The notes beneath the pieces are model-generated. The model was not told the origin of the DNA and ran no database searches. It worked only from the letters and a program-made list of their open reading frames with translations. A program made the position numbers and the translations under genes. From NCBI GenBank assembly GCA_902779455.1, contig CACZBS010000007.1, positions 1 to 64,000 of the forward strand: a DNA stretch of 64,000 bases. Reading direction: 5' to 3'. This document shows positions 15,748 through 24,463 of this stretch, piece after piece (the first letter of the stretch is position 1; each line of letters begins with the position of its first letter). The stretch comes from an uncultured Prevotellaceae bacterium. Lineage in GTDB: Bacteria; Bacteroidota; Bacteroidia; Bacteroidales; Bacteroidaceae.

Positions 15748-18324
15748 ATGAAAATTAAAGCAGACTACGCCAATGCTCCTCAGTGGAAGGAGCTCATCGT
15801 CAAGTCGAGTCTCCCGCAGGAGCTGAAATGCCTCGACGAGATTGCCCACAACTTATGGTGGGTGTGGAACTACGAAGCCCGCGACCTCTTCCGCGACCTC
15901 GACCCCGAACTCTATCATGACGTCAAGCACAACCCTGTGATGCTCCTTGAGCGACTCAGCTTCCCACGCAAGGAAGCCATCGTCAACGACAAGGCCCTCA
16001 TGAAGCGCATCAAGAGCGTCTATCAGCTCTTCCGTAACTACATGGACGTCGAGCCCGACAAGAAGCGTCCCTCCGTGGCCTACTTCTCTATGGAGTACGG
16101 CATGCACTCCGCCCTCAAGATTTACTCCGGCGGTCTCGGCATGCTCGCCGGCGACTACCTCAAGGAAGCTTCCGACTCTAATGTTGATCTCTGCGCCGTC
16201 GGATTCCTCTATCGTTTCGGCTATTTCACGCAGAGCCTCTCCATGGACGGACAGCAGATTGCTAAGTATGAAGCCCAGAACTTCACCCACCTGCCCATTG
16301 AGCGACAGCTCGACGACAACGGCCAGCCCATGGTCGTCTCCGTCCCCTATAACAACTATCTTGTCCACGCCTACGTCTGGCGTGTCAACGTCGGCCGAAT
16401 CAAGCTCTATCTGCTTGACACCGACAACGAGATGAACTCTGAGTACGACAAACCCATCACACACTCGCTCTACGGCGGCGACTGGGAGAACCGCCTGAAG
16501 CAGGAAATCCTGCTCGGCATTGGCGGCGTTCTCACGCTCAAGAAGCTGGGCATCCGCAAAGATGTCTACCATTGCAACGAAGGCCATGCCGCTCTTTGCA
16601 ACCTCCAGCGCCTTTGCGACTACATCGAGGAAGACCATTTGACCTTCAACCAGGCCATGGAGCTCGTACGTGCCAGCGGACTCTACACCGTCCACACACC
16701 CGTGCCCGCTGGCCACGACTACTTCGACGAAGGGCTCTTCGGCAAGTATATGGGAGCCTATCCCCAGCGCCTTGGCATCACATGGGATGAATTCATCGGC
16801 ATGGGCCGCACTAATCCCGACGACAAGAACGAGAAGTTCTGCATGTCCACTTTTGCTTGCAACACTTGTCAGGAAGTCAACGGCGTCTCGAAGCTCCACG
16901 GATGGGTCTCCCAGAAGATGTTCTCCGGCATCTGGGCTGGCTACTATCCCGAGGAGAACCACGTAGGCTACGTCACCAATGGTGTCCACTTCCCCACCTG
17001 GGCTGCCACCGAATGGCGCAAGCTGTATGCCAAATACTTTGATAAAAACTTCATGGACGACGAGTCCAACCAAGCCTTCTGGGAAGCCATCTATAACGTT
17101 CCCGATGAGGAAATATGGGCTACGCGCATGGCTCTCAAGCAGAAGCTTTTCGACTACATCAAGGAGCAGTTCCGCGAGACGTGGCTGCGCAACCAGGGCG
17201 ATCCCTCACGTGTGCTCAGCCTCCTCGAGAAGATGAACCCCAACGCCCTCGTCATTGGATTCTGCCGCCGCTTTGCTACCTACAAGCGTGCCCACTTGCT
17301 CTTCACTGACGAAGCGCGTCTCTCCAAGATTGTCAATGATCCCGAGCATCCCGTCATCTTCCTCTTTGCTGGTAAGGCGCATCCTGCCGACGGCGCCGGA
17401 CAGGGACTCATCAAGAAGATCTTCGAGATTTCACAGCGTCCTGAGTTCCTCGGTAAGATCATCTTCCTCGAGGACTACGACTTCCTCTTGGCCCGTCGCC
17501 TCGTCTCAGGCGTCGATATTTGGATGAACACGCCCACACGTCCGCTCGAGGCCTCCGGAACGAGTGGCGAGAAAGCCGAGATGAACGGCGTCGTCAACCT
17601 CAGTGTCAAGGACGGCTGGTGGCTTGAAGGCTATCGCGAAGGTGCCGGATGGGCCCTCACCGAGAAGCGCACCTATCAGAATCAGGGCTATCAGGATCAG
17701 CTTGATGCCGCCACCATCTATTCTCTCCTTGAGAACGAGATTATCCCTCTCTACTACAAGAAGAACAAGAAGGGCATCTCAGAAGGATGGATCAAGGTCA
17801 TCAAGAACTCCATCGCCCAGATTGCACCGCACTACACCATGAAGCGGCAGCTCGATGACTATTACTCGAAGTTCTACGAGAAGCTCGCCCAGCGCTTCCG
17901 TGCCGTCTCGAAAGACAACTACCGCATGGCTAAGGATATCGCACACTGGAAGGAAGCCGTTGCTGAGCGGTGGGATTCCATACGCGTCGTCTCAGCCGAA
18001 TGGGATATCCCCGCAACCGGACTTGAGACCGGGCTGAAGTACACCCTTCGCTATGTCATCGACGAGCAGGGCCTCGACGATGCCGTCGGACTCGAGAAGG
18101 TTAACGTCAACACCGGCAAGGATGGGCAGGAGCAGCTGTTCAGCATCGAGCCCATCAAGCTCGTCTCCCGCGAAGGCAACTGCTATACCTTCGAGGCCCA
18201 GCTGGCGCCCAACCAGGCTGGTGAGTATCGTTGCGCCGTCCGCATGTACCCGAAGAACGCCCTGCTGCCTCATCGCCAGGACTTCTGCTACGTCAAGTGG
18301 CTCGAGCTCCCCAACCTCATTTGA
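15748..18324 (+). CDS. glgP: Alpha-glucan (glycogen) phosphorylase, short bacterial type
   Basis: 858 residues. The first ~110 residues match the DUF3417 cap of the short phosphorylase group ([15 protein letters not shown]). The GT35 body includes [20 protein letters not shown] and the cofactor region [14 protein letters not shown], whose Lys should hold pyridoxal phosphate. The enzyme releases glucose-1-phosphate from glycogen with phosphate. A ~90-residue beta-rich C-terminal extension follows. The gene lies directly downstream of GT3 glycogen synthase and is followed by a strong terminator. Confidence 0.92.
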   Translation: MKIKADYANAPQWKELIVKSSLPQELKCLDEIAHNLWWVWNYEARDLFRDLDPELYHDVKHNPVMLLERLSFPRKEAIVNDKALMKRIKSVYQLFRNYMDVEPDKKRPSVAYFSMEYGMHSALKIYSGGLGMLAGDYLKEASDSNVDLCAVGFLYRFGYFTQSLSMDGQQIAKYEAQNFTHLPIERQLDDNGQPMVVSVPYNNYLVHAYVWRVNVGRIKLYLLDTDNEMNSEYDKPITHSLYGGDWENRLKQEILLGIGGVLTLKKLGIRKDVYHCNEGHAALCNLQRLCDYIEEDHLTFNQAMELVRASGLYTVHTPVPAGHDYFDEGLFGKYMGAYPQRLGITWDEFIGMGRTNPDDKNEKFCMSTFACNTCQEVNGVSKLHGWVSQKMFSGIWAGYYPEENHVGYVTNGVHFPTWAATEWRKLYAKYFDKNFMDDESNQAFWEAIYNVPDEEIWATRMALKQKLFDYIKEQFRETWLRNQGDPSRVLSLLEKMNPNALVIGFCRRFATYKRAHLLFTDEARLSKIVNDPEHPVIFLFAGKAHPADGAGQGLIKKIFEISQRPEFLGKIIFLEDYDFLLARRLVSGVDIWMNTPTRPLEASGTSGEKAEMNGVVNLSVKDGWWLEGYREGAGWALTEKRTYQNQGYQDQLDAATIYSLLENEIIPLYYKKNKKGISEGWIKVIKNSIAQIAPHYTMKRQLDDYYSKFYEKLAQRFRAVSKDNYRMAKDIAHWKEAVAERWDSIRVVSAEWDIPATGLETGLKYTLRYVIDEQGLDDAVGLEKVNVNTGKDGQEQLFSIEPIKLVSREGNCYTFEAQLAPNQAGEYRCAVRMYPKNALLPHRQDFCYVKWLELPNLI

Positions 18325-18388
18325 GATAGGAACTCTGGCGTGCGATTGACAGGATCCGCATCCTGAAACAGTAATAGCGTATAATAGA

Positions 18389-18433
18389 GCGGGGAGTCAC
18401 CTACTGTCATAGGAGGGGCCTCCCCGCTTTTTA
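18389..18433 (+). terminator. Terminator of the glycogen operon
   Basis: GCGGGGAG (18389-18396) pairs with CTCCCCGC (18420-18427) and is followed by TTTTTATG. An inner CTA/TAG pairing tightens the loop. Confidence 0.8.
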
Positions 18434-18494
18434 TGATTGTGTCAAAAAGGGTATATGAATCGCGGCTAAATAAGTGACCGTAAAAATAATTAAC

Positions 18495-18593
18495 TTGGTA
18501 CGATTTAGGAGGTCACGTGTCCTCACGTGACACCTGCGACAAGTGCGACGTGAGGACACGTCGCCTCCTACAGGGACAGCCAAATTGTACCAA
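18495..18593. repeat. 99-base nested inverted repeat
   Basis: The outer arms TTGGTACGATTT (18495-18506) and AATTGTACCAA (18583-18593) enclose a second pair of arms, TAGGAGG..ACGTGTCCTCACGT on the left and ACGTGAGGACACGT..CCTCCTA on the right, that match over about 21 of 24 bases. The left arm itself contains a perfect palindrome, GTCACGTG-TCCT-CACGTGAC (18512-18531). The rest of the 18434-18612 gap holds no gene. It could be a REP-like element or a protein-binding site; there is no T tract at its end, so it is not a simple terminator. Confidence 0.75.
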
Positions 18594-18612
18594 TATTTTT
18601 TTGCATATTTCT

Positions 18613-18649
18613 AAAAAAGCTGTCAGACGGATGTTGTCTGACAGCTTTT
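18613..18649 (-). terminator. Terminator of the SRP RNA-tRNA-Thr transcript
   Basis: The stem GCTGTCAGAC/GTCTGACAGC (18619-18645) is flanked by A6 on the left and T4 on the right. Read on the minus strand it ends in six Ts, directly after tRNA-Thr. It can also work on the plus strand. Confidence 0.8.
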
Positions 18650-18652
18650 CTG

Positions 18653-18726
18653 AGCCTCTTGTCGGATTCGAACCAACGACCCCGAGATTACAAATCACGT
18701 GCTCTGGCCAACTGAGCTAAAGAGGC
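18653..18726 (-). tRNA. tRNA-Thr (TGT anticodon)
   Basis: The minus strand folds as a tRNA with acceptor GCCTCTT/AAGAGGC, D-arm TTTAGCTCAGTTGG, anticodon loop GATTTGTAATC with TGT, and GGTTCGAATCC T-arm. CCA is not encoded. It lies only a few bases after the SRP RNA and shares its promoter. Confidence 0.93.
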
Positions 18727-18729
18727 GGG

Positions 18730-18827
18730 TGGGCAAGCGGTCTGTATCGCGCCGCTACAACCAAGTACCTTTGCTACGTTCCCGTCCTGGAGGATTCCGA
18801 GGGAGCTGGCCGTACAGGACTTGCCCA
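18730..18827 (-). ncRNA. ffs: Signal recognition particle RNA, small bacterial type (4.5S)
   Basis: The minus strand shows the universally conserved SRP core: TCCTCCAGGACGGGAACGTA followed by AGCAAAGGTA, with GGAA and GGNA loop features, inside a long hairpin closed by GGGCAAG/CTTGCCC (18820-18826 with 18731-18737). About 98 nt, as for short bacterial SRP RNAs. The product binds Ffh and targets membrane proteins. Promoter TAACTTTG at 18845-18852 (minus). Confidence 0.93.
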
Positions 18828-18844
18828 TTTTGCTTTTGCGGGTG

Positions 18845-18852
18845 CAAAGTTA
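18845..18852 (-). promoter_or_regulatory. ffs: Promoter of the SRP RNA-tRNA-Thr unit
   Basis: TAACTTTG on the minus strand, about 18 bases before the SRP RNA 5' end. No other promoter is seen before tRNA-Thr. Confidence 0.6.
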
Positions 18853-18948
18853 ATGATTAAAAATGAGAAAAGAGAAATGCAGAAAGAGATTTTTCCAGCT
18901 TTTAACTTATTTTTGTAGGCTATGGCCGCTTTTATGAGGAAAAATGCG

Positions 18949-18956
18949 TAATTTTG
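18949..18956 (+). promoter_or_regulatory. Promoter of the six-gene operon 18981-23258
   Basis: TAATTTTG (TA-AT-TTTG), 24 bases before the first ATG. All six genes downstream overlap or are spaced under 10 bases. Confidence 0.6.
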
Positions 18957-18980
18957 CACACGATAGACGAATCTTAAAGG

Positions 18981-19517
18981 ATGACAGGACCTGAATATAT
19001 ACAACTGAAAGCCTTCGCCCGCATCGACGGCGTTCTGCTTGCCGTGGTGCTGATAGGCTCGTTTGCGTGCTATCTGATAGGCATGCAGGCCCCTCTCTAC
19101 GGGTTGGGAGCAATGGCGTTACTCTTGAGCGTACCTTTCCTCTTGGGCTGGCGCTTGAAGCGTTTTCGCGACGTTGGGCTCGACGGCCATATCTCATTCC
19201 TTCGTGCCTGGGGCTATGTCATGTTCGTCTTTTTTTATGGAGGACTTCTTTTCGCCCTGGCCCAATATGTCTATTTTGCTTATCTTGATGGTGGCTATCT
19301 GATCAATAGCCTGTCCGAGATGATGGCGCTGCCTGAGAATTCTGAGATGTTGCGCCAGCTGGGCATGACCCGTCAGGTCGACGAGAGCCTGACACTGATG
19401 CGCCAGATGCGGCCTATTGACCTGTCGTTGCAGGCCCTGACGATGCTGCTCATGATAGGTCCTTTCGTTGGACTGCCTGTGGCAGCCGTCATCAAACGTG
19501 AAATGAAAAAGAATTGA
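18981..19517 (+). CDS. Integral membrane protein of unknown function
   Basis: 178 residues with about four membrane segments (roughly 18-36, 42-58, 75-98, 150-170) and a polar loop between the third and fourth rich in Met and Leu. The pattern resembles the small DUF4199-type membrane proteins of Bacteroidetes that sit directly before a dolichol-phosphate-mannose-synthase-like GT2 gene, as here. The exact family is not certain. The gap to the next start is 5 bases. Confidence 0.7.
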   Translation: MTGPEYIQLKAFARIDGVLLAVVLIGSFACYLIGMQAPLYGLGAMALLLSVPFLLGWRLKRFRDVGLDGHISFLRAWGYVMFVFFYGGLLFALAQYVYFAYLDGGYLINSLSEMMALPENSEMLRQLGMTRQVDESLTLMRQMRPIDLSLQALTMLLMIGPFVGLPVAAVIKREMKKN

Positions 19518-19522
19518 ATCAT

Positions 19523-20476
19523 ATGGATATATCTGTTGTAATACCTCTTTATAATGAGGAGGAGTCAATACCCGAGTTGTTCAGCTGGATTGAACGCGTG
19601 ATGAAAGAGCATGGCTTCAGCTATGAGGTAATCTTTGTCAGCGATGGTTCCACGGACCGCTCCTGGGAAATCATCACGGAGCTCAAGTCGCGTTCCGAGC
19701 ATGTCCACGGCATCAAGTTCCGCCGCAACTATGGCAAGAGTCCGGCCCTCTATTGTGGCTTTGCCAAAGCCCAGGGCGATGTGGTCATCACGATGGATGC
19801 CGACCTTCAGGACTCGCCAGACGAGATTCCTGAGCTCTATCGCATGGTGAAGGAAGAGAAGTACGACCTTGTCAGCGGTTACAAGCAGAAACGCTACGAC
19901 CCGCTGTCGAAAACCCTTCCCACGAAGCTGTTCAATGCGACGGCTCGCCGTGTGAGTGGTATTCACAACCTGCATGACTTCAATTGCGGCCTCAAGGCCT
20001 ATCGCCGTGATGTCGTGAAGAACATCGAGGTCTATGGTGAGATGCATCGCTACATGCCCTATCTGGCAAAGAATGCCGGCTTCACGAAGATTGGCGAGAA
20101 GGTGGTCCACCATCAGGCCCGCAAGTACGGCTCGTCGAAGTTCATGGGCTGGAATCGCTTTGTCAACGGCTATCTCGACCTGCTGACCCTGTGGTTCCTC
20201 TCCACCTTCGGCAAGAAGCCCATGCACGTCTTCGGCTTCCTCGGCACGCTGATGTTCATTGTCGGCTTCATGGCAGCGTTCCTTATCGGTGCGGGCAAGC
20301 TGTGGTGCCTCTACAAGGGCATACCCCAGCGTCTGGTCACCGATTCGCCCTACTTCTACATCTCGCTGACGATGATGCTCCTTGGCACACAGCTGTTCCT
20401 CACGGGATTCCTTGGCGATCTGATCAGCCGCTCGTCGCAGACTCGTAACGACTATCAAATAGAGGAAACCATCTGA
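19523..20476 (+). CDS. GT2 glycosyltransferase, polyprenyl-phosphate-sugar synthase type
   Basis: 317 residues from ATG 19523; a TTG nine bases upstream is less likely. GT-A domain: VVIPLYNEEESIPEL opening, VSDGSTDRSW, and MDADLQDSPDEIPEL, which holds the metal-binding DxD-type motif. Two membrane segments near the C-terminus (about 235-260 and 270-300) place it in the GtrB/DPM1-like group, which moves a sugar from a nucleotide donor to a lipid carrier. The donor is unknown. Its last base is the first base of the next ATG. Confidence 0.88.
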   Translation: MDISVVIPLYNEEESIPELFSWIERVMKEHGFSYEVIFVSDGSTDRSWEIITELKSRSEHVHGIKFRRNYGKSPALYCGFAKAQGDVVITMDADLQDSPDEIPELYRMVKEEKYDLVSGYKQKRYDPLSKTLPTKLFNATARRVSGIHNLHDFNCGLKAYRRDVVKNIEVYGEMHRYMPYLAKNAGFTKIGEKVVHHQARKYGSSKFMGWNRFVNGYLDLLTLWFLSTFGKKPMHVFGFLGTLMFIVGFMAAFLIGAGKLWCLYKGIPQRLVTDSPYFYISLTMMLLGTQLFLTGFLGDLISRSSQTRNDYQIEETI

Positions 20477-20973
20477 TGAGCCCATTCCGTTTAGGCCTGT
20501 TGACAGCCGCCGCCTTGGTGGCAGCCTGCTCGTCCATCGATTGTCCGGTAGAGAACACGGTGGCCGTGCGTTATGGCATCTACACTACTGACGGCATCAG
20601 CGAGGTGGCCGACACGCTGCAAGACTCGCTTTGGGTCTGGATCGTTCGCGGCAAGGGCCGAGATACGCTTTTGCTCAACGGCATCACCGGACTGAGTTCA
20701 TTCGCTTTGCATGTGAGCTATCAGCGGCCTGTCGACACGCTTATCTTCCATCTTTCAGACTCGCTGCATCGTCGGACCGTCGACACCGTATTCCTAAGCA
20801 AGACCGACACCCCGCATTTCGAGTCGGTCGATTGCAGTGCCCATTTCTTCCATCACCTGACGGCAGTACGTTCCACCCATCGTGCCATTGATACCATCAT
20901 CATCAATCAACCCTCAGTGAACTATGACCAGACCCAGACGCATCTGCACATCCATTTCAAGGCTCGCCGCTAG
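20476..20973 (+). CDS. DUF6452-type lipoprotein
   Basis: 165 residues with a short lipoprotein signal ending ALVAAC at about residue 18. The body is beta-rich and carries a Cys in SIDC near the N-terminus and another in SVDC. It matches my memory of the Bacteroidales DUF6452 family, which is encoded just before DUF6048 as here. No function known. Its last 50 bases encode the signal peptide of the next gene in another frame. Confidence 0.75.
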   Translation: MSPFRLGLLTAAALVAACSSIDCPVENTVAVRYGIYTTDGISEVADTLQDSLWVWIVRGKGRDTLLLNGITGLSSFALHVSYQRPVDTLIFHLSDSLHRRTVDTVFLSKTDTPHFESVDCSAHFFHHLTAVRSTHRAIDTIIINQPSVNYDQTQTHLHIHFKARR

Positions 20974-21616
20974 CCTTGTGCTCACGCTGGGCCTGTCAGC
21001 TGCTGCTGCGGCCCAGGGCTTCCTGAAACTCGAGGCTGACTCCGTGCCGATGTTCCGCGGCTTTGCGGTATCGGCTGATCTGGTAGGTGTGGCTCAGACC
21101 GTGCTGAGTGACTACGGTCAATATGAGGGTGCGCTTCGGCTGAACCTCCACGACCAGTATTTCCCTACGGTCGAGGTGGGCTATGGCCTCGCCAATCATG
21201 AGGACGACGAAGTGACGGGCATCACCTATAAGGCCCGCGGTCCCTACTTTCGCTTAGGTGCCGATGTCAATCTGATGAAGCGTAAGCACACTGGCAACCG
21301 CATCTATGCCGGCCTGCGCTATGCCTTCACAAGCTATAAGGTCGACATAAGCCGTCCTGGTCTGACCGACCCGGTGTGGGGTGGGGCAGTGACGTGGGGC
21401 GTTGATGGCGAGACGTGCTCGCAACACTGGGCCGAAGTCGTTCTGGGCATCGATGCCAAGGTGGCAGGTCCGCTCCATCTGGGTTGGAGCGTGCGCTATC
21501 GGCGCCGTCTCATGCACGACGACGGCCCAACCGACAAGACGTGGTATGTGCCGGGCTATGGCACGCAAGGTTCTACCAAGCTGGGTGTGCTCTTCAACAT
21601 TGCAATAGATATCTGA
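20924..21616 (+). CDS. DUF6048-type outer-membrane protein
   Basis: 230 residues. Signal peptide to about residue 30 (SLVLTLGLSAAAAAQG), then amphipathic strands such as YFPTVEVGYGLAN, RIYAGLRYAF and HLGWSVRYRRRL, ending in VLFNIAIDI. This looks like a small beta-barrel. It overlaps the preceding gene by 50 bases, so the two are probably translated together. Role unknown; a partnership with the upstream lipoprotein is inferred. Confidence 0.75.
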   Translation: MTRPRRICTSISRLAASLVLTLGLSAAAAAQGFLKLEADSVPMFRGFAVSADLVGVAQTVLSDYGQYEGALRLNLHDQYFPTVEVGYGLANHEDDEVTGITYKARGPYFRLGADVNLMKRKHTGNRIYAGLRYAFTSYKVDISRPGLTDPVWGGAVTWGVDGETCSQHWAEVVLGIDAKVAGPLHLGWSVRYRRRLMHDDGPTDKTWYVPGYGTQGSTKLGVLFNIAIDI

Positions 21617-21623
21617 CGCGAAT

Positions 21624-22574
21624 ATGAAACAAAACCGACGCCTTCAACTCGGGTGGCAGATACCCTTGGCCTTGCTGCTCGTCGTTGGCACCTTCTTCAT
21701 CGCCCGCGAGCAGCACGGAGCGCCTTATCAGCGCTGCTCAGGCATGATCTTCGGCACCGTCTACAACATCACTTATCAGAGTCGTGAGCAGCTGCAGTCT
21801 GAGATTGAGGACGCCCTGCTGGCTGTCGACGGTGAGTTCTCGATGTTCAACGACACGTCGACCGTCAGCCGCATCAATCGCGGCGAGCAGCCTCCGCGCA
21901 GCGAGATGTTCAATGAGGTATACGATCTTGCTCAGCTCGTCAGCCGCGAGACCGATGGTGCCTTCGACATCACCGTAGCCCCGCTGGTCAATGCATGGGG
22001 CTTCGGCTTCAAGCACGAGCAGATGCCGACGGCCGCTCAGGTCGACAGCCTGCTGCAGATTCGTTCGCAGCTGGACTTCAGCGCTGTGGCCAAGGGCTAC
22101 GGCGTCGACGTGGTCGGCAGGTTGCTCAGCGGGAAAGACATCCGCAACTATATGGTTGAAATTGGCGGAGAGGTGCTCACGTGCGGCAAGAATCCCAGTG
22201 GCGAGCCGTGGCGCATCGGCGTGACGAAGCCCACTGACGACTCGCTTGCCGTTGACGGCGAGTTGCAGACCGTGCTCAATGTGACTGACCGCGCCATGGC
22301 CACCAGCGGCAACTATCGCAACTTCTACTATAAGGGCGGACGCAAGTATGCCCACACCATCGATCCCCGCACGGGCTATCCTGTTCAGCACAACATCCTG
22401 TCGGCCACCGTCTTAGCTGACCGCTGTGCCGTGGCTGATGCCTACGCGACGGCCTTCATGGTGCTCGGCCTCGACGGCGCGCGCAGCGTGCTCGATCGTC
22501 ACCCCGAGTTGTCGGCCTATCTGATCTATACGGACGAATCGGGTGAATTGGCCGTATGGAGCAATACTGACTGA
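21624..22574 (+). CDS. apbE: FAD:protein FMN transferase (ApbE family)
   Basis: 316 residues. An N-terminal signal/anchor (LALLLVVGTFFIA) is followed by the ApbE body: GTVYNITY, VDGEFSMFNDTS, VAKGYGVD, MVEIGGEV, SGNYRNFYYKGGRKYAHTID and VADAYATAFMVLG, the last holding the metal-binding Asp/Thr region. The enzyme attaches FMN to Thr in flavoproteins such as NQR/RNF subunits, on the outer face of the inner membrane. No flavoprotein target is in the window. The gap to the next gene is 6 bases. Confidence 0.92.
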   Translation: MKQNRRLQLGWQIPLALLLVVGTFFIAREQHGAPYQRCSGMIFGTVYNITYQSREQLQSEIEDALLAVDGEFSMFNDTSTVSRINRGEQPPRSEMFNEVYDLAQLVSRETDGAFDITVAPLVNAWGFGFKHEQMPTAAQVDSLLQIRSQLDFSAVAKGYGVDVVGRLLSGKDIRNYMVEIGGEVLTCGKNPSGEPWRIGVTKPTDDSLAVDGELQTVLNVTDRAMATSGNYRNFYYKGGRKYAHTIDPRTGYPVQHNILSATVLADRCAVADAYATAFMVLGLDGARSVLDRHPELSAYLIYTDESGELAVWSNTD

Positions 22575-22580
22575 GTACGG

Positions 22581-23258
22581 ATGGCTGAGTTGCAGTTCTA
22601 CGATCAGCTGATGAAGTTCAGGCTGTTTCAGGGCATGAGCCGCTCCGAACTTCTGCAACTGGCCGGACAGACAAAGTTCGGCTTCGTCAAACTGGTAGCC
22701 GGCAAGTCGGTGGTTCGAGCAGGCGATACCTGCCGTCAGTTGTGGCTCCTCGTTGGCGGGCAAGTGCAACTGACCACAGAGAGCGACGACCATGGTTATG
22801 CCTTCATTGAGGAGGTCGGCGCACCATGGCTGCTGCAGCCCGAGGTGCTCTTTGGTGCCACGACACGTTATGTATGCTCTGTTCAGACGCTTACAGACTG
22901 TCACTTCATCACACTCGCAAAAGACGAGGTGACGCGTCTGCTCAGCGATTTCCTCATCTTCCGGCTCAACTACATGAATCTTCTTTCTACGCAGGCCCAG
23001 CGGCGCGAGCATCGCTCATGGCGGCGTGCACCCCGCTCGTTGCGCGAGCGCATCATCGGCTTCCTGCTCGACCATAGCACCTATCCTGCCGGCCATAAGA
23101 CGGTGCGCATCCTCATGACCCGACTGGCTCAGGAGGTCAACGAGAGTCGTCTCAACGTTTCGCGTGAGCTCAACCAAATGCATTCCGAACAGCTGCTCGT
23201 CCTCCGTCGCGGACAGATCGAGGTGCCCTCTCTTGAGCAGTTGCTCATGAAGGCATAG
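22581..23258 (+). CDS. Crp/Fnr-family transcriptional regulator
   Basis: 225 residues. A cyclic-nucleotide-binding-like beta roll (~20-125) is followed by a long helix and a winged HTH (RLAQEVNESRLNVSRELNQM, ~165-215). No Fnr-type Cys cluster is present; its effector is unknown. It is last in the operon with apbE, so autoregulation of the operon is possible. Bases 23259-23300 after it hold nothing notable. Confidence 0.87.
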   Translation: MAELQFYDQLMKFRLFQGMSRSELLQLAGQTKFGFVKLVAGKSVVRAGDTCRQLWLLVGGQVQLTTESDDHGYAFIEEVGAPWLLQPEVLFGATTRYVCSVQTLTDCHFITLAKDEVTRLLSDFLIFRLNYMNLLSTQAQRREHRSWRRAPRSLRERIIGFLLDHSTYPAGHKTVRILMTRLAQEVNESRLNVSRELNQMHSEQLLVLRRGQIEVPSLEQLLMKA

Positions 23259-23300
23259 CGTCTTTGTTTTCTCATGCCCTTCGCAGCATGTCTTGAACGA

Positions 23301-23415
23301 CAAAGTGCCCGTTCTCGACAGTAATATAGGGGTATATTACCATCAAGAATGGCACATTCTCATTTTTAATATAGGGGTATTTTGATCCAAGAAGTGCACA
23401 TTCTCATTATAAGGA
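23301..23415. repeat. Imperfect ~46-base tandem repeat, about 2.4 copies
   Basis: The unit has GTGCnCnTTCTC, then TAATATAGGGGTAT about 6 bases later. Copies begin near 23304, 23350 and 23393 (the last partial). AATATAGGGGTAT occurs exactly twice. There is no coding potential. It lies between the convergent Crp and M15 genes, ahead of a very long hairpin. Confidence 0.65.
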
Positions 23416-23437
23416 TGGTCTCTTCTATGGAAAAGAA

Positions 23438-23510
23438 GGGCCGCTTCTCTGCTTTCGAAACGCCGTTGTGTCATGCGCACAGCGGCACTTCGAAAGCAGA
23501 GAAGCGGTCC
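23438..23510. terminator. Long perfect hairpin between convergent genes
   Basis: A 19-bp perfect stem, CCGCTTCTCTGCTTTCGAA (23441-23459) with its complement at 23489-23507, extended by GGG/TCC pairs. It encloses a second stem, GCCG.TGTG with CACA.CGGC. No long T tract follows, so it is a presumed two-way terminator or REP-like element. Its GGGCCGCTTCTCTGC edge resembles the hairpin at 53987-54022. Confidence 0.6.
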
Positions 23511-23511
23511 A

Positions 23512-24162
23512 TTATTTCTCAAAGTGCTGGTAGTCCTTGAGCGAGCGCCAGGCTCCGCCCCATGTGAAGCCGTGCTCAATGAAGAGCCGATAGCAGAGAT
23601 CGTCTTTCTCCAGCTTGTAGGGTGAGGCGATGCGGCGGTTGGCCCAGCGACGCGCTGTCGACGGCTGGATAACGGTGTGGCCGTCGCGCTGACGCACGCA
23701 GGGATTGTAGAGAGGATTGATGTCGATGGCCAGACCTTGGGCATGCTTCGACAGCTTCTTCGATCCGGCAATGGCGCGAAAGCAGAAGCACGACGTGTTG
23801 TTGGCTCGCATGGAGCGCTCGTCGTCAGCCTCAAAGTCGTCAATGAGCTGCATGCGCCCAATGGGATAGCGGGCGTCGTAGAGCTGTCTGAAGATGTCGA
23901 GCAGGTCGTTGGCAATCAACTTGTTGCAGACCATCTCGCCCTGGTGTACGCGCCCGTCGGCATCGTAGTGAAGCACGCGCAGATAGCGGAGGTCCTGTCG
24001 GCTGACGGTGCATCCGTCGGGGAAGGACCATCCTCGCATGCGCTCGAATGTGGCCTGGGTGATGGTGTCGGCCGTGAAGTCCTCATTCTTGTGCTGAGCG
24101 CTGGCCGTGAGCGTGCTGAGCATCGCTGTAATGGCTATGGATAGGAATAATTTGCGTATCAT
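23512..24162 (-). CDS. M15-family peptidase (DD/LD-carboxypeptidase-like), secreted
   Basis: 216 residues with a signal peptide (to about TLTASA, residue 22). The zinc-peptidase motif SKHAQGLAIDINPLYNP (His and Asp ligands) and the final DYQHF (His ligand) match the M15C group. Such enzymes cut peptide cross-links in peptidoglycan. Promoter TAAATTTG at 24171-24178 (minus). Confidence 0.85.
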   Translation of the reverse strand: MIRKLFLSIAITAMLSTLTASAQHKNEDFTADTITQATFERMRGWSFPDGCTVSRQDLRYLRVLHYDADGRVHQGEMVCNKLIANDLLDIFRQLYDARYPIGRMQLIDDFEADDERSMRANNTSCFCFRAIAGSKKLSKHAQGLAIDINPLYNPCVRQRDGHTVIQPSTARRWANRRIASPYKLEKDDLCYRLFIEHGFTWGGAWRSLKDYQHFEK

Positions 24163-24274
24163 ATTGCCTGCAAATTTACGAAAAAATACTCATATATCGA
24201 CCGTCGCAAGGCGGAAAATAGGAAAATCCCCCTCAAGTTTAGGGAAAAGTCTACCTCGTTTTAGGGAAAAACGC

Positions 24275-24305
24275 TTTGGCTGTTCATGGAAACATCGTAT
24301 CTTTG
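24275..24305 (+). promoter_or_regulatory. Orphan promoter with no gene downstream
   Basis: TTTG (24275-24278), 19 bases, TATCTTTG (24298-24305): a full match. Downstream are a hairpin CAGATTCG-AGCG-CGAGTCTG (24309-24328), a GATTG/CAATC stem and A/T-rich DNA, but no reading frame before the convergent glmM-like gene at 24464. A short non-coding transcript is possible. The rest of the 24179-24463 gap holds nothing else that I recognise. Confidence 0.5.
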
Positions 24306-24405
24306 CACCAGATTCGAGCGCGAGTCTGATTGTTTTTCAATCATGAAATGAATGTTTCCATAGATTTGTTTTTTAGGTTATTGTTTGCTTTTAATTTTGA
24401 ATGAA

Positions 24406-24440
24406 AGAGCGCCAGTCGATGAGATATCGGCTGGCGCTCT
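24406..24440 (-). terminator. Hairpin downstream of the GlmM-like gene
   Basis: AGAGCGCCAG(T)CGAT pairs with ATCG(G)CTGGCGCTCT; on the minus strand it is followed by TTTCATTC. Likely terminator for the mutase gene, and possibly for the orphan transcript from the other side. Confidence 0.6.
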
Positions 24441-24463
24441 GTACATTATTCATTGTTCATTGT

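Noticed and set aside
15853..17073. Minus-strand open frame opposite the phosphorylase gene
   Set aside because: Shadow of a recognised enzyme gene; no promoter or family match.
18512..18531. GTCACGTG-TCCT-CACGTGAC as a parS site
   Set aside because: It shares only the CACGTG core with classical parS, lacks the flanking GTTT/AAAC and is 40 kb from parAB.
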